A stretch of 64,000 bases of DNA, from NCBI GenBank assembly GCA_010909165.1, contig VJWM01000186.1, positions 62,001 to 126,000 on the forward strand, given 5' to 3'. Below are positions 10,121-22,299 of this stretch, piece by piece. Made by a program: the position numbers and the translations under genes. The notes beneath the pieces are model-generated. The model was not told the DNA's origin, did no database searches, and saw only the letters and a list, made by a program, of their open reading frames with translations. Each line of letters begins with the position of its first letter. Positions within the stretch are counted from its first letter, which is position 1. This DNA comes from Anthoceros angustus. Taxonomy: Eukaryota; Streptophyta; Anthocerotopsida; Anthocerotales; Anthocerotaceae.

Positions 10121-11263
10121 AGACGTTGGTCACCATCCCCATAAATGATCCGGGTGCTCCTGCCATCCCGAAGGCGTTCATTTGTAGGCGAACGTCCCCC
10201 ACTCCGTGGTGAACGTCGTCTTATCCCAGTCCGACTCCCTTAGGTGCAGTTGGTTGTAGCCAGAGTATCCAAGAAGGAGTAGGTACTCCGTCCCGCCACC
10301 TTGTCCAGTATGTCGTCTACGAAGGGCATGGGGAAATGGTCCTTCTCAGTGGCGGCGTTGAGCTTCCTCCAGTCCTGACAGACACGGATCTGCCCTTGCT
10401 GTTTCTTTGGCACGACAACAATGGGTGCTACCCATTCCCGCCTCCAGATATTTATCCAGGACCTCCTTGACCTTGAGCGAGTGCTTGGGATTCAGTTTAT
10501 ATTGTCGAATCCGAACAGGCACGCTCCACGGATCTATCCGGTGTTAGCCTTGTTTGAATGCCCTTCATGTCCGTGACCTTGAAAGCAAACACCTCACTAA
10601 ATTCCCCTAACAGCTGGGTGAGGCCGTGCTTCAACTCCGCTGGCATGCCCTTGCGGAACTTTAGAAATTTGCCCGGGCGGACCTCTACGTCTTCCACATC
10701 GTTAGGATGGACCGTTTCCCTTTCCCTCGCCGCTTCGCTACGCCCAAAACCATCGTCCTCCATCCGGGGTTCATCCTCACGCATTCCCCATTCCCGGAAA
10801 AGCTCGTCTGAGGTGAACCGGATCACTTCTTCGGGGTCCTCCTCGTCCGGTGGGTTCCTTGTTTTCCTTCCGTCCGGTCCCCGGCTTCCACTCGGAAGCT
10901 ACCTCGCTCCGTGTCCTCCGGTAGTCCATCTCCTCTTGGACCACGAGATTTTTGGAAAGGGTAGTCCTCATTCGTATCTTGGCGCTCATTGTCCCCCTTG
11001 TCTTGGTGTACCCCTACAGTGGTGCTTACAGTTTCACCACCAGTGTGTCCTTGCTCCGGTGATCGCTACCGTCCTTCCCTTACCTTCGGATCCCGATCTG
11101 GTTTGAAGTGTATCTCCTTCCTTCAGTGTAGTTTGTCAGCGAGTCCCAGTGCATGATTCTCGTGCCCAGGTCCGCGGGCTTGATGACCACGTCCAATGTA
11201 TAGGGTGCTCCCGCTATGGTGGCCTGGACTTGGACAACTCCCGCCGTGCCGCGCCGTGACATG
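10120..11263 (-). pseudogene. Minus-strand gypsy remnant copy 1: protease-to-RT part
   Basis: Reading right to left: next to the CACTA insertion, 11262-11080 encodes VVQVQATIAGAPYTLDVVIK, resembling the start of a retroviral-type protease domain but with the catalytic D-T/S-G lacking or out of frame. 10826-10497 gives the RT-proximal linker (VEVRPGKFLKFRKGMP, LLGEFSEVFAFKVTDMKGIQ). From ~10500 to 10120 the RT itself appears in broken frames: KHSLKVKEVLDKYLEAG, QIRVCQDWRKLN, TYSFLDTLAGYNQLHL-like, and TTFTTEWGTFAYK. It ends at ~10120 against the plus-strand PHD segment, tail to tail. The gag part of the same element lies beyond CACTA-1 at 25462-26875. Confidence 0.82.
11261..11263. repeat. Left target-site duplication (ATG) of CACTA-1
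   Basis: ATG here matches ATG at 25462-25464. A 3-bp duplication is the norm for the CACTA (En/Spm) superfamily. Confidence 0.85.
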
Positions 11264-11530
11264 CCCTACTAGAAAAGGGCACCCTATGTTACACTTTATG
11301 TTAAGATTTGGACCCCTGGATGTAACACTCATGTTGCAATTTTGGGGTCATGTAACACTTTGGGCCCCTTGTTACACTTTGGCTTGGAAACCATACCACG
11401 TTGCAATCATGTTGCAATCATGTTGCAATATGTTGCAATTATGTTAAGAGAGAGGTGGTTTTGCCTCTCTCAAAATTGCAACATGATTGCAACATCTAAG
11501 TGTTACAAGAGAGGTCTTGTAACACTTTTG
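11264..11530. repeat. Left TIR and subterminal repeats, CACTA-1
   Basis: After the TIR, TGTTACACTT / TGTAACAC motifs (six or so) and TTGCAATCATG / TTGCAACATG motifs (six or so) recur in both orientations. In this superfamily such subterminal repeats are binding sites for the element's TnpA-type protein. That these motifs serve the role is inference from position and repetition. Confidence 0.85.
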
Positions 11531-13050
11531 GAGGCTTAACCTCCTCCCCATCCACTATTCCTTTTACTTTTGCCCTTAGCAATAACCACGTTTACTTAGT
11601 TACCATGTCGCCCTTCAATCGACCATATATAAATACATGCGAATACATCCTTATACTATACACATGTAGTCTCGGCGATAAATGTAATATATTATTCTAA
11701 GTGCTATAAGGCGTATTCAATTTCATATAAAATAAGTTTGTATACTATCGTATTCCATCGTACCTTGCATACATATTCATGATGCGGTACTATGTATTTA
11801 CTATCGTGTAAATAGCGGCTCTTTCTACCCCTACTTTATAGCATGCGTGCGGTTTGTCCTTCACGTCACCAATAGCCAGCGGCTTCCATATAAGTCCCCA
11901 CCTATCACCTTATTGTGACGCATCACGTGAGGTTATGCCCCTAAGATTGTCTTTGTGCGGAGGTTTTGGTATGCTCGGCTTATGCTTTTACGCCTCCATG
12001 TAAGGCACTTCCTACTCGTCATCGTATGCACCTCGAAACTTCCGCCCTCCCGTTCGATTCCCAATTTTCTTCTTCCCCTCCTTGCGTTGGTGAGGCAAGC
12101 TTTGCCACTTCTACCGCTTCCCTCCACCTTCTGGCACCGTTGCACATACAAACCAACATGGCCATCATGAGTTACCCAACGTTAATGGGTGTACCAATCA
12201 CCATAGTGACCATTTGCCTTACCTTCCTCCGGTCCCTCCTCGTATCTTACGCCCCTTGGTGGCGTTTCCTCTTCTCCTTCTTCCGGTATCGCGGCCCGTG
12301 CCCTTGTCACTCGCCCACCGGGCCGCCTCTACTCCTCCTCCTCTTTTCCTCTTCGCCCGCCACCCTTTATCGCGGTGGCGTTGCCTCAGCGGGCTCCACT
12401 ATGTAGGTCCATGCTCTCGGCAGGTGCAAGATATGTGTCGGCACGATTAGGCACATCGTCCTCTTCACACTGCCTCTTGGATCGTCCCACAGCGTCCCCC
12501 GTCCTGTCCCCCCTTGCCTGCAGCATCGCCGGCCTTTGCCCATATCAAAGGCGCACGCATGATGCCCTCTTGAACCTCCTTCATTCTCTCTCCCCACGAC
12601 ATGCCTCATGCTAGTAGCCTTTTGGCCCGAGCATGGATCTTTGGGTGATCCACTCCCGTCCGCCACCGCTCCTCCTACTCCCCTGCGTTTTTGGGCTCCA
12701 GTGCACACAAGTGTGTTTCCTCCACAGTGACGGATCGGTTGCCCCTCCGTGGTCCACCACCCGACTCCGCCCTCCACACTCATTGTTCCTGCCATTCAAC
12801 GGCGTCGTCAATCCATCTGATCCCAACGGCCTCCACCCTCCGCAAACATGGCCGTCACCTTCCGGTCTCGGGCACTCCTCCACCTCTTCTCCAGCTGTTG
12901 CTTGCTGCCCACGTGACACAGCCCTCGTCGCCCTGCCTCCATTCACACCATTCCCAGGCATGCAGCTTCCACCAAACCTGGGCGATCGTGGTGTCGCGGG
13001 CACCAATTTAAATCCTCTTGTCATCGTTTCCCCTCTGCTGCCTCCTCCTT
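11531..13050. other. CACTA-1 left arm, no recognisable gene
   Basis: AT-rich to ~11830, then strongly pyrimidine-rich on the plus strand (12000-13050). Long open frames on both strands are compositional. The same stretch recurs at 33140-34560 in CACTA-2 with many indels, and no frame is conserved between the two. Confidence 0.5.
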
Positions 13051-14815
13051 GCGCCCTCATGACCCGTGGCCCGTCTCCACTTCACCTCTTGTTTCGCCGT
13101 CGCCTTTCCCCCTTCCAATACGTTGTGCCCGCCTCCTCCTCCTCCTCCTCCCAAGCCCCTTAGCCATCGCATTCCTTCCTAGCCTCTCCCGTCCACGCCG
13201 CCACCACGTACTGCTGCCTCCACCCCTTCCTTCCGTCGCCTCGGAAGGCCACCATATCGGATCCATCTCCAATTCAATGTCATTAAGCAAAATGGTCATT
13301 TCCTTGTTCTCCTTGCAATGGCACAATCTACGGTGTCTTGTCATACACTCCACCTTACCCCATTGTAGGAACTCGCACAGAACCCCACTATCGGACCGCC
13401 CACAGGCTGCATGGAAATCGTCCTCTTCAACCTCCCATACTCTGCCTCTTCTTCCGTTGGAAACCGCCCATCTTGATTCTCAAACCTCACCACCCGCCAC
13501 GCCTCCCTTTCCCCATGGGTTTGGACCCATCCCCGTTTTTGGCTAGCCTCTCTTTTCTGCGATTTCGTGTGATGGCTCAAACTTCCGTTCCTCTTCAACT
13601 CCATCCGAGCCCATGCAAGTGCATCTTCCCACTCTTTCATCCACCATGCTCGGTTTCTTCCCATGTCCTCCCCCTCTACCATTTCCTCTAGCGCGCCAGC
13701 TTCCACATCGAGTGCGTGTCCGCGTCATCTGCGAAGTGTCGGCTTATCTTGGACTTGACCACGGTGCAGGAATGCTTGGACAGTTTCACTAACGTGCTTT
13801 CTCTTCTTTGAACGTCCGCCATCTTGCGGTGCAGTTCATTCACAACCTTCGTCCTCACGGTACCAGATTACGTGCCTTGCTCGCCCGCCCGAACATGAGT
13901 CCCTCCCCACACTTCATGTGGTTTGCATGGCCTCCTTGACCATTTCACCCCATGCTTGTTTATCAAGGCTTTAACGATGCATCGTTGTCCACCGCACTCA
14001 CCGCGCCGATCAGACCTGCTGTCATCACCATGGTTAGAACACCACCCCTTGCGAAATTGATTGCGCCATTCGAGATCAAGTGCTTGTTATCCGCTACCTC
14101 TGCCCGGCCTTCCAGATTCCACTTTCCCTTCTTGCAATCGTGCCACCCGCCTCGAAAGGTTGCCTCCCTTGTCCCCATGCTTAAACACGCCCGGCATGCG
14201 GTGCTCTGTGTTACCCGTTTGTCCACCATGCCCATCCGGCACCAAACTTGAGCGTGTGCACACTTTGCAGCGTCACGCGTGCACTTTGCAGCGTCACTTG
14301 CGGCAAAGTGTGCGCGATCACTTTCATCACATCGATCCGACAACCAACCTCATCCGTAAATAGCTCCTCCTCTATGCCGTTCTTCACGCAATGCTCCAAC
14401 TCCGCATCCGTCGGGTGGGAGGTTCCAGATCGGCGTCGTCAAAATCAACTCCCTCGTGACCATCTAGCCCCTCGCCTCTTACCACTGTCTTGATGAGGCC
14501 GCTTCTTGGTCGCCGATGTCGAATGAAGACGCGGTGGGTGCGGGGATGAGCGACCGAGGCGGTTGCCCCATCCTCCCCACCCGGTACGGTCCATCGTCGT
14601 CGGCGTGCCGCCGCACGTGTTCCGGCGCCTTGACTCGCAAGCCTCGCCTCATACCACCTTGTGAACCGGTTGTCCACCGCCTTCGTTCCATCTTTGAAGG
14701 CAATGGCTTCCTCTCGGGTGAGCGCGGCCATGAGTCCGCATTCAAAGACCATTTTGAAAAAGCTTGTTTTGCAAAGGCCGGTGGTCATTCTATCGGGGAC
14801 CGGACGCCTGTGCAC
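13050..14815 (-). pseudogene. Unrecognised minus-strand coding-like region of CACTA-1
   Basis: Two segments look more protein-like than their surroundings and recur in CACTA-2 (34820-35210 and 35850-36340). 13706-13341 reads AWWMKEWEDALAWARMELKR, then KRGWVQTHGEREAWRVVRFE and DGRFPTEEEAEY. 14815-14660 reads FECGLMAALTREEAIAFKDG and KAVDNRFTRWYEARLAS. The sequence is rich in Arg, Glu and Trp. They could be 3' exons of the transposase transcript (it reads in the same direction, from 18.1 kb leftward) or a separate element gene. I do not recognise a family. Frames differ between the copies because of indels. Confidence 0.4.
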
Positions 14816-15514
14816 TTACTTGCCCATAATCACATTTTCGACCACAACCTCGACGTTGAGCAATTTTCATGTCCCATTGGTTACGTTGCGTTACTCGTGA
14901 TGTATGATATTGCCCAAATGGCGCGCTCTCAATGCCCCCATTACTCCATTTTAGTAATCATCGACTTCCTCGACCATTCCCACACGTCACTTGGGTATTG
15001 GCACATTCCGCCATTGGATCATGCTTGTTTGTTTGGAAATACTTTAATGCCCACTTTGGTTTTGCCCCATCCGTTCAGCTACTCAAACGACATGCCACAA
15101 TCTATGTGCCGCATGGGTTCCTCCTCTCTCCATCCCTCGCCAGTAGGCACGGCCAAGGCCCCCTGTTTCCATCCGTCTCCGGATGCATCATGCAGAGTTA
15201 CTGCGATGGCCACACAAATGGACCATCGATGGAGTGCACCCTGCCACGGAAACCTTCGGTATTCACAAGGTCAAACCCGGTGTACGACTTAGCGATGGCC
15301 TTGTCCCTCGGCCGACGTACCTTCAACAGCTGGATTATACTCCTCCGAAGCGCATCCATGATGTTGCTCTATGTGGCCGTAGAAGACGCGCTCCTCTTGA
15401 GCTCCCCGGCAGCCCTGTCCCACCCATGATAAACTTTGCGCTGCGCACTATCTTTTGTGCTCGCCGCTTTATGCGCCTCCGCTGATACGGTGGCTGCCTT
15501 TGTTCCACATGTGA

Positions 15515-18120
15515 CTATGTGCCGTGCTTGAGGCCATCCATTATAGCCCTCACTTGGGTCATAGCAGATGCCCCTCCCAAGCTCACCGCCCTTCTTACAT
15601 GCACCCACCTCTTGAAACTTGCGTTCCTCATGTGCACCATCCTCACCTCTTTGTACATGTCCAAAAGCGGCTGCATCACCTTCGTGTGATGACATAAGTA
15701 TGGGCTGGCGCACCTCAACGGCATCCATTGTGTTATGCAGACGGCCGACACCCAACTTTTCTCCACACGGTCCTCGGGACTCCATGATCCACCGTGACCA
15801 TAGTAACGCCGGAGGAATGACATGCAATGCATACTCTCCTCTCTCATATACCCCAGCTATCTGGACTCTGGTTTGTATTTGGCGCCTTGTCTCGGATCCT
15901 AAGTATCTCTCCACCGGGTACATCCACAGTGTGCACTGGGCCCAATGCACCACCTCGTCCACTAAATGTATTATGAGGTGGGTTGATATATCAAAGACCT
16001 TTGGAGGAATTGCTTTTCCAGAGACATCACCCTTGACCTCTTCTCGTTGTGCTTGAATTTCATGGCCCGGTATTGTCCGCTGGCAAATCCATCTGTACAG
16101 CCGACCCAATTTCACAACCGCCTTGTACACCTCTGGGTCTATGCACCCCCGAAGGACGATGGGGAAGATGATTTCCAGCATGATGTGCCAGTCATGGCAC
16201 TTCAAGCCCACTTTGCCCCCCTCTAATTTCGCTCCTATGTTAGACCCATAGCCTGTGGGCAGCTTTATGCGTTTAATTCTCTCTATGACTTGACGGAGGT
16301 CGTCTTTCGCCAAAACGTAAGACGCCTCGGGGCAATGGCAGTCCTCTCCTACCGGCCACAACCACCTTTTCCCTCCATTGGCTTCCATGTCCATCCTTGA
16401 TGCTAGGTCGTCTCGCTCTCCCGTCAAAGTGTGCCATATGGCCTCTGCATTGTTCTTTTCCACGTGCATGACATCCTTTGGCGCCATCACAAGAAGGTGA
16501 CGCCAATATGGGAGCACCCTAAACAGAGAAGACATCCGCCGCGTTCCAAAATTTCCTCATTGCGGATCTCGGCGGGTGGCGCACCTTCTGCGTACCATAT
16601 CATCACCACATCATCAAGCGTTGGTGGCACGGGTGGGGGAGTTCCGTCCATCGTACATCCATGTCTTCCACCGTCGCTATCGCCGGGCAACCACCTCTGC
16701 CAACATAAACCCTTTAATTGATGAGAATAGCGGGAATCCGGGTCCAGCCAGAATCCACACACGCGGGTCCCTTTCACTTGCAATCCGGTGGTGCCCAACC
16801 ACAGGTAGTCGGCAATGACGTTCAACCTGTCGCACCTAAAATGCCTCCTAGGATCGTTCACGGTATTGAAAAGTCTTCCATGTCCACCTCTCCACAACTC
16901 TTCCAGTTCTTCTACCGGGCGCCATATAAACATCAAAATTTTTACCATGCCGGTCTGGTACAATGAGAGGCATGATGACATGGGCGTCCTTTGCAAGCCG
17001 GAGGCATGTTGTGACGAATAGCATAACGGCCATATGGACGTGTTGACTGTGACCAAAGGGGTTGAAACGTGCATGCAATGCCAACCTCAAGTTGCGAGGT
17101 TCATCCCGAACCCTTCAAGCGCATCAAATACTCTCCATGTTGGGGTGTCGCCATCATGGACATGTCCCCATTCTCGCTTTGCCTCCCGGCGTACCAAGTC
17201 ATCATCATGCTATTTGCATTCGAACATGCGTTTCAATCGCGTCTTAAGAGGAAATGCGGACCTTGCGAGGAAACATCTCGCTCATCAAACCCTTGTCCTT
17301 GCGGCGTGCCACATGCGAGGGCAATGGGCCAGCGTACTCACCCCCGAATAGAATACAATCTTTTCACAAGCATGGATTTTCACGTATCTTGGCCCAAACA
17401 TGCAACAACGACTTTGCCTCGTACATGTCCTTCGGCTTGTTCGGGCGGCAAAATATCCACACTTAAGAGCTTTAAAAGTGATGGCGTCAACGATGTCATC
17501 GTTTGCCACAACACAATGTTGCGCTTAGCCTTTCTTTCGATTGGACTTCCTCTTCAATGTGGTATAACGTTTTAGCGCTCGACAAGCGTGCCCGGACTCC
17601 ATCCGCCGCGCAACATCCGTGGCTTCCCAACCTTCATGTGCGCCGGGCATATCATCACCTCCGAACCCTCATCCATACTTTCGTCGTCGGAACTACTAGT
17701 GGTCGGTAGGATGGCGCTCGTTCCTATCGAGACCCATCTGTATCCGAATCCGTGCGGGGTGCGGAGCGCCTTCAAGACGCCGCGCTCTTCTATGCCTCGT
17801 GTCGCCGACCGCAAAAACCACCTTAAAGCTAGAATTGGAGTGCATTTGCTGGCCATTGATGCGAGAGAACTCACGGCCACCGCGGGTGCCTGGAGCAGCT
17901 GGCGCAGACAGTGAATTCTTGAAATGTGTGCCGGAATACGAGCCTGCGAGCTCGCGACACTGGCGGCAGGGACAATACATGTACACCGCATCTGCATTTC
18001 GTGGCATCCTCCCCAGGGTCGTGATCTGGTAGGCACGGCAACCACAGCACAGCAAAGGTGGTACATCCGTTATCCGAACGCCCCCGTCCCCACAGTGTGC
18101 AATCATGACTTCATGACCCA
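15515..18120 (-). pseudogene. TNP2-like CACTA transposase, CACTA-1
   Basis: Reading leftward from ~18.1 kb: a transposase-associated zinc motif VYMYCPCRQCREL (~17975); the Transposase_21 region at ~16950-16800 (EELEELWRGG, then FNTVNDPRRHF, equivalent to the TINDFPAY region); APKDVMHVEKNNAEAIWHTL (~16485); a block equivalent to LKSHDCHV..LLP at LKCHDWHIMLEIIFPIVLRG; and the DUF4218-type FDISTHLIIHLVDEVVHWAQ followed by LWMYPVERYLGS. The last part continues in a second frame to ~15515 (MREESMHCMSFLRRYYGH; CASPYLCHHTKVMQPLLDMY). The longest intact stretch is 388 codons (16535-15369). Typical TNP2 proteins are 700-1000 residues, so the expected span is covered but broken by several frameshifts. 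The enzyme cuts and moves the element. CACTA-1 is the better preserved copy here. Confidence 0.88.
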
Positions 18121-21100
18121 TAAACACAGACGACACGTAGGACCTGGAACGTGCTTGCAGAAACCATGGACGGAAGCACAAACGCGTCACCTGCTTATGG
18201 AGATCCCGCCGTCCGTGATGACCCAGCTCGGCAGGTAAGTCGACCGACGATCGGGGGCAAAGCAGCTACGCCGAGACGATGCACGCATCAGACAGCAGCA
18301 TCTGGGGCTGTGACAAGAACCTCGCGCCTCTGGACATGAGCAACAGAATTTGCGCGAGGAGCCACCACTCTTCCAATCCCAACTCGGGGCGACGAGCACG
18401 GTTGGCGAGCACGCCCGGATGCACGCAATGTTCGCGATGCGCTAGCGGTGGAAGCTTGGCGTTATGTCAGCGTGGTAGCCGACTCTTCCGACGGGGAGAT
18501 TGGGCGTGTGTAGGGGTGACGCAATGGAAAGGGAGGATGTCGTGGCTGGCTAGCTTGGTGGTCGGCACCAGCGGTCGAGATGGTTGACACGCGTATCGAT
18601 CATTGCATTTGGGGATGCGTGTTTTGATTTAAAGTTGATTACACACAATCCAAAGTTCGACAACGGCCTTGATCGTCCTAAGCTTGCAAGCATGCGAACA
18701 AAGCGTTCGGAGGCGCCTTCCCCTTGGTGTAAACAACCTCCTTCATGTCCACTTCGTCTGACAAGGAATAGTGTTGAGCTCATTGTCTCAAAGTCTCAGC
18801 TCCCATGTTGCGCCATTCCTGAAAGGGCACGAACCCGGTGCCAGAGTCGTTCCATCTGTCTCGTCCAACGATCCCAATTCCATTCGTGAAGTGTGTAGCT
18901 TGACCCACGTGGCGCGCTTGGTGAAGCCCCCATCGGCGGTTTGTTCTATCCAAAGCAGGCTCAATTTCTGCAGAACCTCCTCCTTGGATCGTGGCCTCTG
19001 CAGAAATTGTAGCTCCGAATTCGCCTCTTCTTCCCATGGAGGAAATGTGGCTTGGGCACTCCGTCGGCGCCGGATGATCGCCGCCACGGCGATTGCTCCT
19101 CCACTTTCCTCTTGCCTTCGCATCACCCGGGCGGATCGGTCCCTACGGGGAGGTGGCGTGTACATCTACCCTTCTCTCTCAATCTCCCTCCTTCAACTTC
19201 CGAGGCTTGCGGCCAATCCTTGCCAATTCTCTCCATCGAGGTATGCAATGGACGGAATCTAGAGAATGCCTTGTGCATCTAGGAGGAGAAGGACAAGAGC
19301 TATAGCACCAATCACCATACTTTGTTTATTACGCGTGACTCGGAAGGGGCGCAAGCGGTGACTTGTCATGTCGGTCAGCGGTATGAGCGGGCACCAAACC
19401 ATACCCATCCATTCCGCCAGCGCAGGGCAGTCATCGAGTTTTATTGGGTGACGGATGAGAAGTACACGTAGTGATCAAAGAAGAAGGACTTTCCCATCCC
19501 CGTTTAATTACGGTAATCATATACCCCATTGTGAGGTATAAACCGTCCCTAGTCACCGACGCGCCGTGATCCGAGGCAGCAGAGCCAAGGGCGGCGGCAC
19601 TCCATACCAGTCCTTGATGGCCGACAAGAGAGCAACCTCCGTCCATCATCCTTGATGGCCATCGTCATTGACGAGGCTGCAGCCCTCGATGGGCATCGTC
19701 GGTTTCAGCAGCAACAACGATGTGCAAACACTTCGCAATGATCCACAAAGCAGACGGTGAGGGAGCGGAATGTTGCGGGTTCGTCAAATGCGGATTCCAC
19801 AACACTTCGCAGCATGAACTTGCGGGTTGGAGAAAAGGGCCAAACAAAAGTGTTCACATGCGGCGCCTCCCGAGCACCCAATCCATACCGTGCGGTCACG
19901 AACACCATGCCCGCACGGTAGAAGGGACCACCTCGCTAGAGAAGGAACCACCCACCGACGGCAAGGCGTGAGGGATAGCAAGAGGACTCCACGCCGTGAA
20001 GGGCGGACACGCGCCAACATTCCCATATGATCCTTGATGGCCGCCACGGTATTTCCGGTTGGGCGGTGCGATGGAGACATGCACACGCCTCGTCTTGCGA
20101 GCTACCGGTGGATACCCACGGTGGTTTTCGGAGCTCGTTGCGGCATGCACATGTCCGTCATAGACGGCACAAGGTAGAGCGGCGCGGAGGCGTGTTTCAC
20201 GGAAGACAAGCTCGCCTCGGATGCGAAGATGACCAAAACAAAGGTAGTAGCGTGAAGCGAGGGCAAGGTGGTGACATTTAAAGCGGAACACGGCGACCTT
20301 AGGCAGCCTCTTGTCCTCCGTGCCACATCGGGTTGCGGATGAGAGGATCTTGAATTTCAGCCGTTCCTTACATGTGAGAAAGGAGACATGGCGGTGGCAT
20401 GGCGGCGTCATCGAGCTGACGGTTGGCGGTAAATTCATGGAGGCGGTGGCGCGCGGGGGCAAGCAGCCGAACACGTAGATGTCATGTCTCCCAAGGTCCG
20501 GATATCCTGCGGATGCGGCGCAGTGACGTCGAGGTCACATTGGCGTCTGCCAAGGTGTGAATACATGACGTTACGCCATGTGGCGCGTTTGATTGGTGGT
20601 GGCAGGAGTCTCGAGCGATGCACATCATTATATGGGAGAACGAATTGGCATATATATGGCAAATTCACATACGGCCGGTCCTTCATTCATGGCATAATGA
20701 ATGGGGGCATTTAGTTTGCTTGAATGGCTCTCACGTGCCACCTACCGTCCTTGCACAATGGTGTAGAAGAAGCGGATCAATAGAGAAGGCAGGCGCGTCC
20801 GTCAATGCACACGACATGGCATGTTTTCTACCATGCCCTTTTCAAATATTAAAATGGCTTCACCACACCTTTCTTGGACAACGGTGGAAGACAAGTTTAT
20901 GCGAGAGATAGGAGCCATTGTCTTTGGTTCATGGCGGGTTGTCGACATTGTCATGGCCTTCAACATAGGACCATACATGGCATGCATGGAGGAATGGCAT
21001 TGACACAAGGGCATACAAGTATGCGGTGAAGGCGCCATGGCAAGCCAAGGTTGCGGTGGCATGGCACGAAGTCTCCCTCCTCTCTCCTCTTTCCTCCCTC

Positions 21101-21300
21101 CCCACCGCGCCGCACCACCACTCCCCACACCATGGCACCGTCATACCGTCCACGGGCTCCACGGAATGTGGTCGCGGACATCGCGTCGCATCGGTGGATC
21201 GGTAGGCAATGTGGTATGCGGCAAAGCAAAGCATAAAATAGCAAATTAACACATGCATGGTCCGTGGAGCATGGCGGGTTCTAAGCTGGTCTTGCCCTTG
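18121..21300. other. Central part of CACTA-1, no recognisable gene
   Basis: Present three times in the window (18200-22219, 28425-32417, 39590-43610) with long identical runs. Open frames on both strands (for example minus 20474-19896, plus 20484-20714) are not kept in frame between copies and match nothing I know. It may hold introns, the divergent promoter of the two element genes, or exons too damaged to see. Confidence 0.5.
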
Positions 21301-21389
21301 AAATGGCATGCCACATCGTGGCAGAAATGGCATTACACTTGTCCTTGGGTCGCCAATGATTAAATGCAAAATTGTCTTATTGGAGGAAG

Positions 21390-21890
21390 GACTGTCACAA
21401 ATCATTTGTCCTTGTGTCACGAATGGTAATCCACAAAGGGCAAATTTGTCCTTGGCTCTCCAAATGGTCATCCAATGGCCAAAATTGACATGAGGCAAAG
21501 ACATGGTCATGACGAATGAACATTTGTCCTTGGGTCACGAAATGATCATGCATGATGGGAATGTATTGTCCTTGGACCACGCAACGGTAATGAACAATGG
21601 CAAATTATTGTCCGTCGATCAGAAAATGATCTTCCATAATGGGAAACATTTGTCCTTGGCTTTCGAAATGGTCATCCAGAATGGCCAAAAATTGACCTGA
21701 GGCCAAGGCATGGTCATGACGAATGAGGAACATTTGTCCTTGGGTCACGAAATGACCATACATAACGGGAATGTTTTGTCCTTGGACCACGAAATGCGCA
21801 TGAGCAAAGGGAAATTATTTTCCTTCGATGCGGATATGGTAATCCATAATGGGCTAAATTTGTCCTTGGCTTACGAAAATCGTATCAAAA
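21390..21890. repeat. 42-bp tandem array in CACTA-1
   Basis: Degenerate units of about 42 bp with core TTGTCCTTGG, a GGxCACGAAATG block and an ATAATGGGAA block. In one plus frame they read as a 14-residue repeat (LSLGHEMIMHDGN type). Corresponding arrays are at 31740-32090 and 42870-43240. Confidence 0.8.
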
Positions 21891-22299
21891 CGGGATGCCT
21901 ATATATGCCAACATGCATGGATGCCATATGTGCCAGAATGGTGTGGTGGACAATCGCCGGTTCGGTGTTTTAGGCATGTGAATGCCACATGTACACATAT
22001 AGGTGGTGGCGCAAACTCGAGTTTGTGCCCGTGAAATCGGCATGCATGGCATGAGCGGTGGCATGCCCTAGGACTTCGCCTGCCTCCCCCCCTTCTCCTC
22101 TTGCCCCTCTTCCCCATCACCAGGGTTACCTCACCGCCCTTGTCGGCCATCGTCGAGTTCTGTTCACTTTGTCGCTATCAGTTGTGCATGTGGTGACTCG
22201 GTTGGCCTTCCTCGACCATGGTTTGGGACGTTGACTTTGAGGATTTGGCTGCCGCTTAAGCACGAACAACGCCGCCAATCCGGGCCGGATGTCGGTGCC

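Noticed and set aside
11264-11530. TTGCAATCATG repeats as a CRISPR-like array
   Set aside because: Short, mixed-orientation motifs at a transposon end in a plant-type nuclear genome; they fit CACTA subterminal repeats.
19896-20474. Minus-strand open frame of 192 codons in the CACTA-1 centre
   Set aside because: Not open in the other two copies and no recognisable motif; the region is GC-rich and open in several frames at once.
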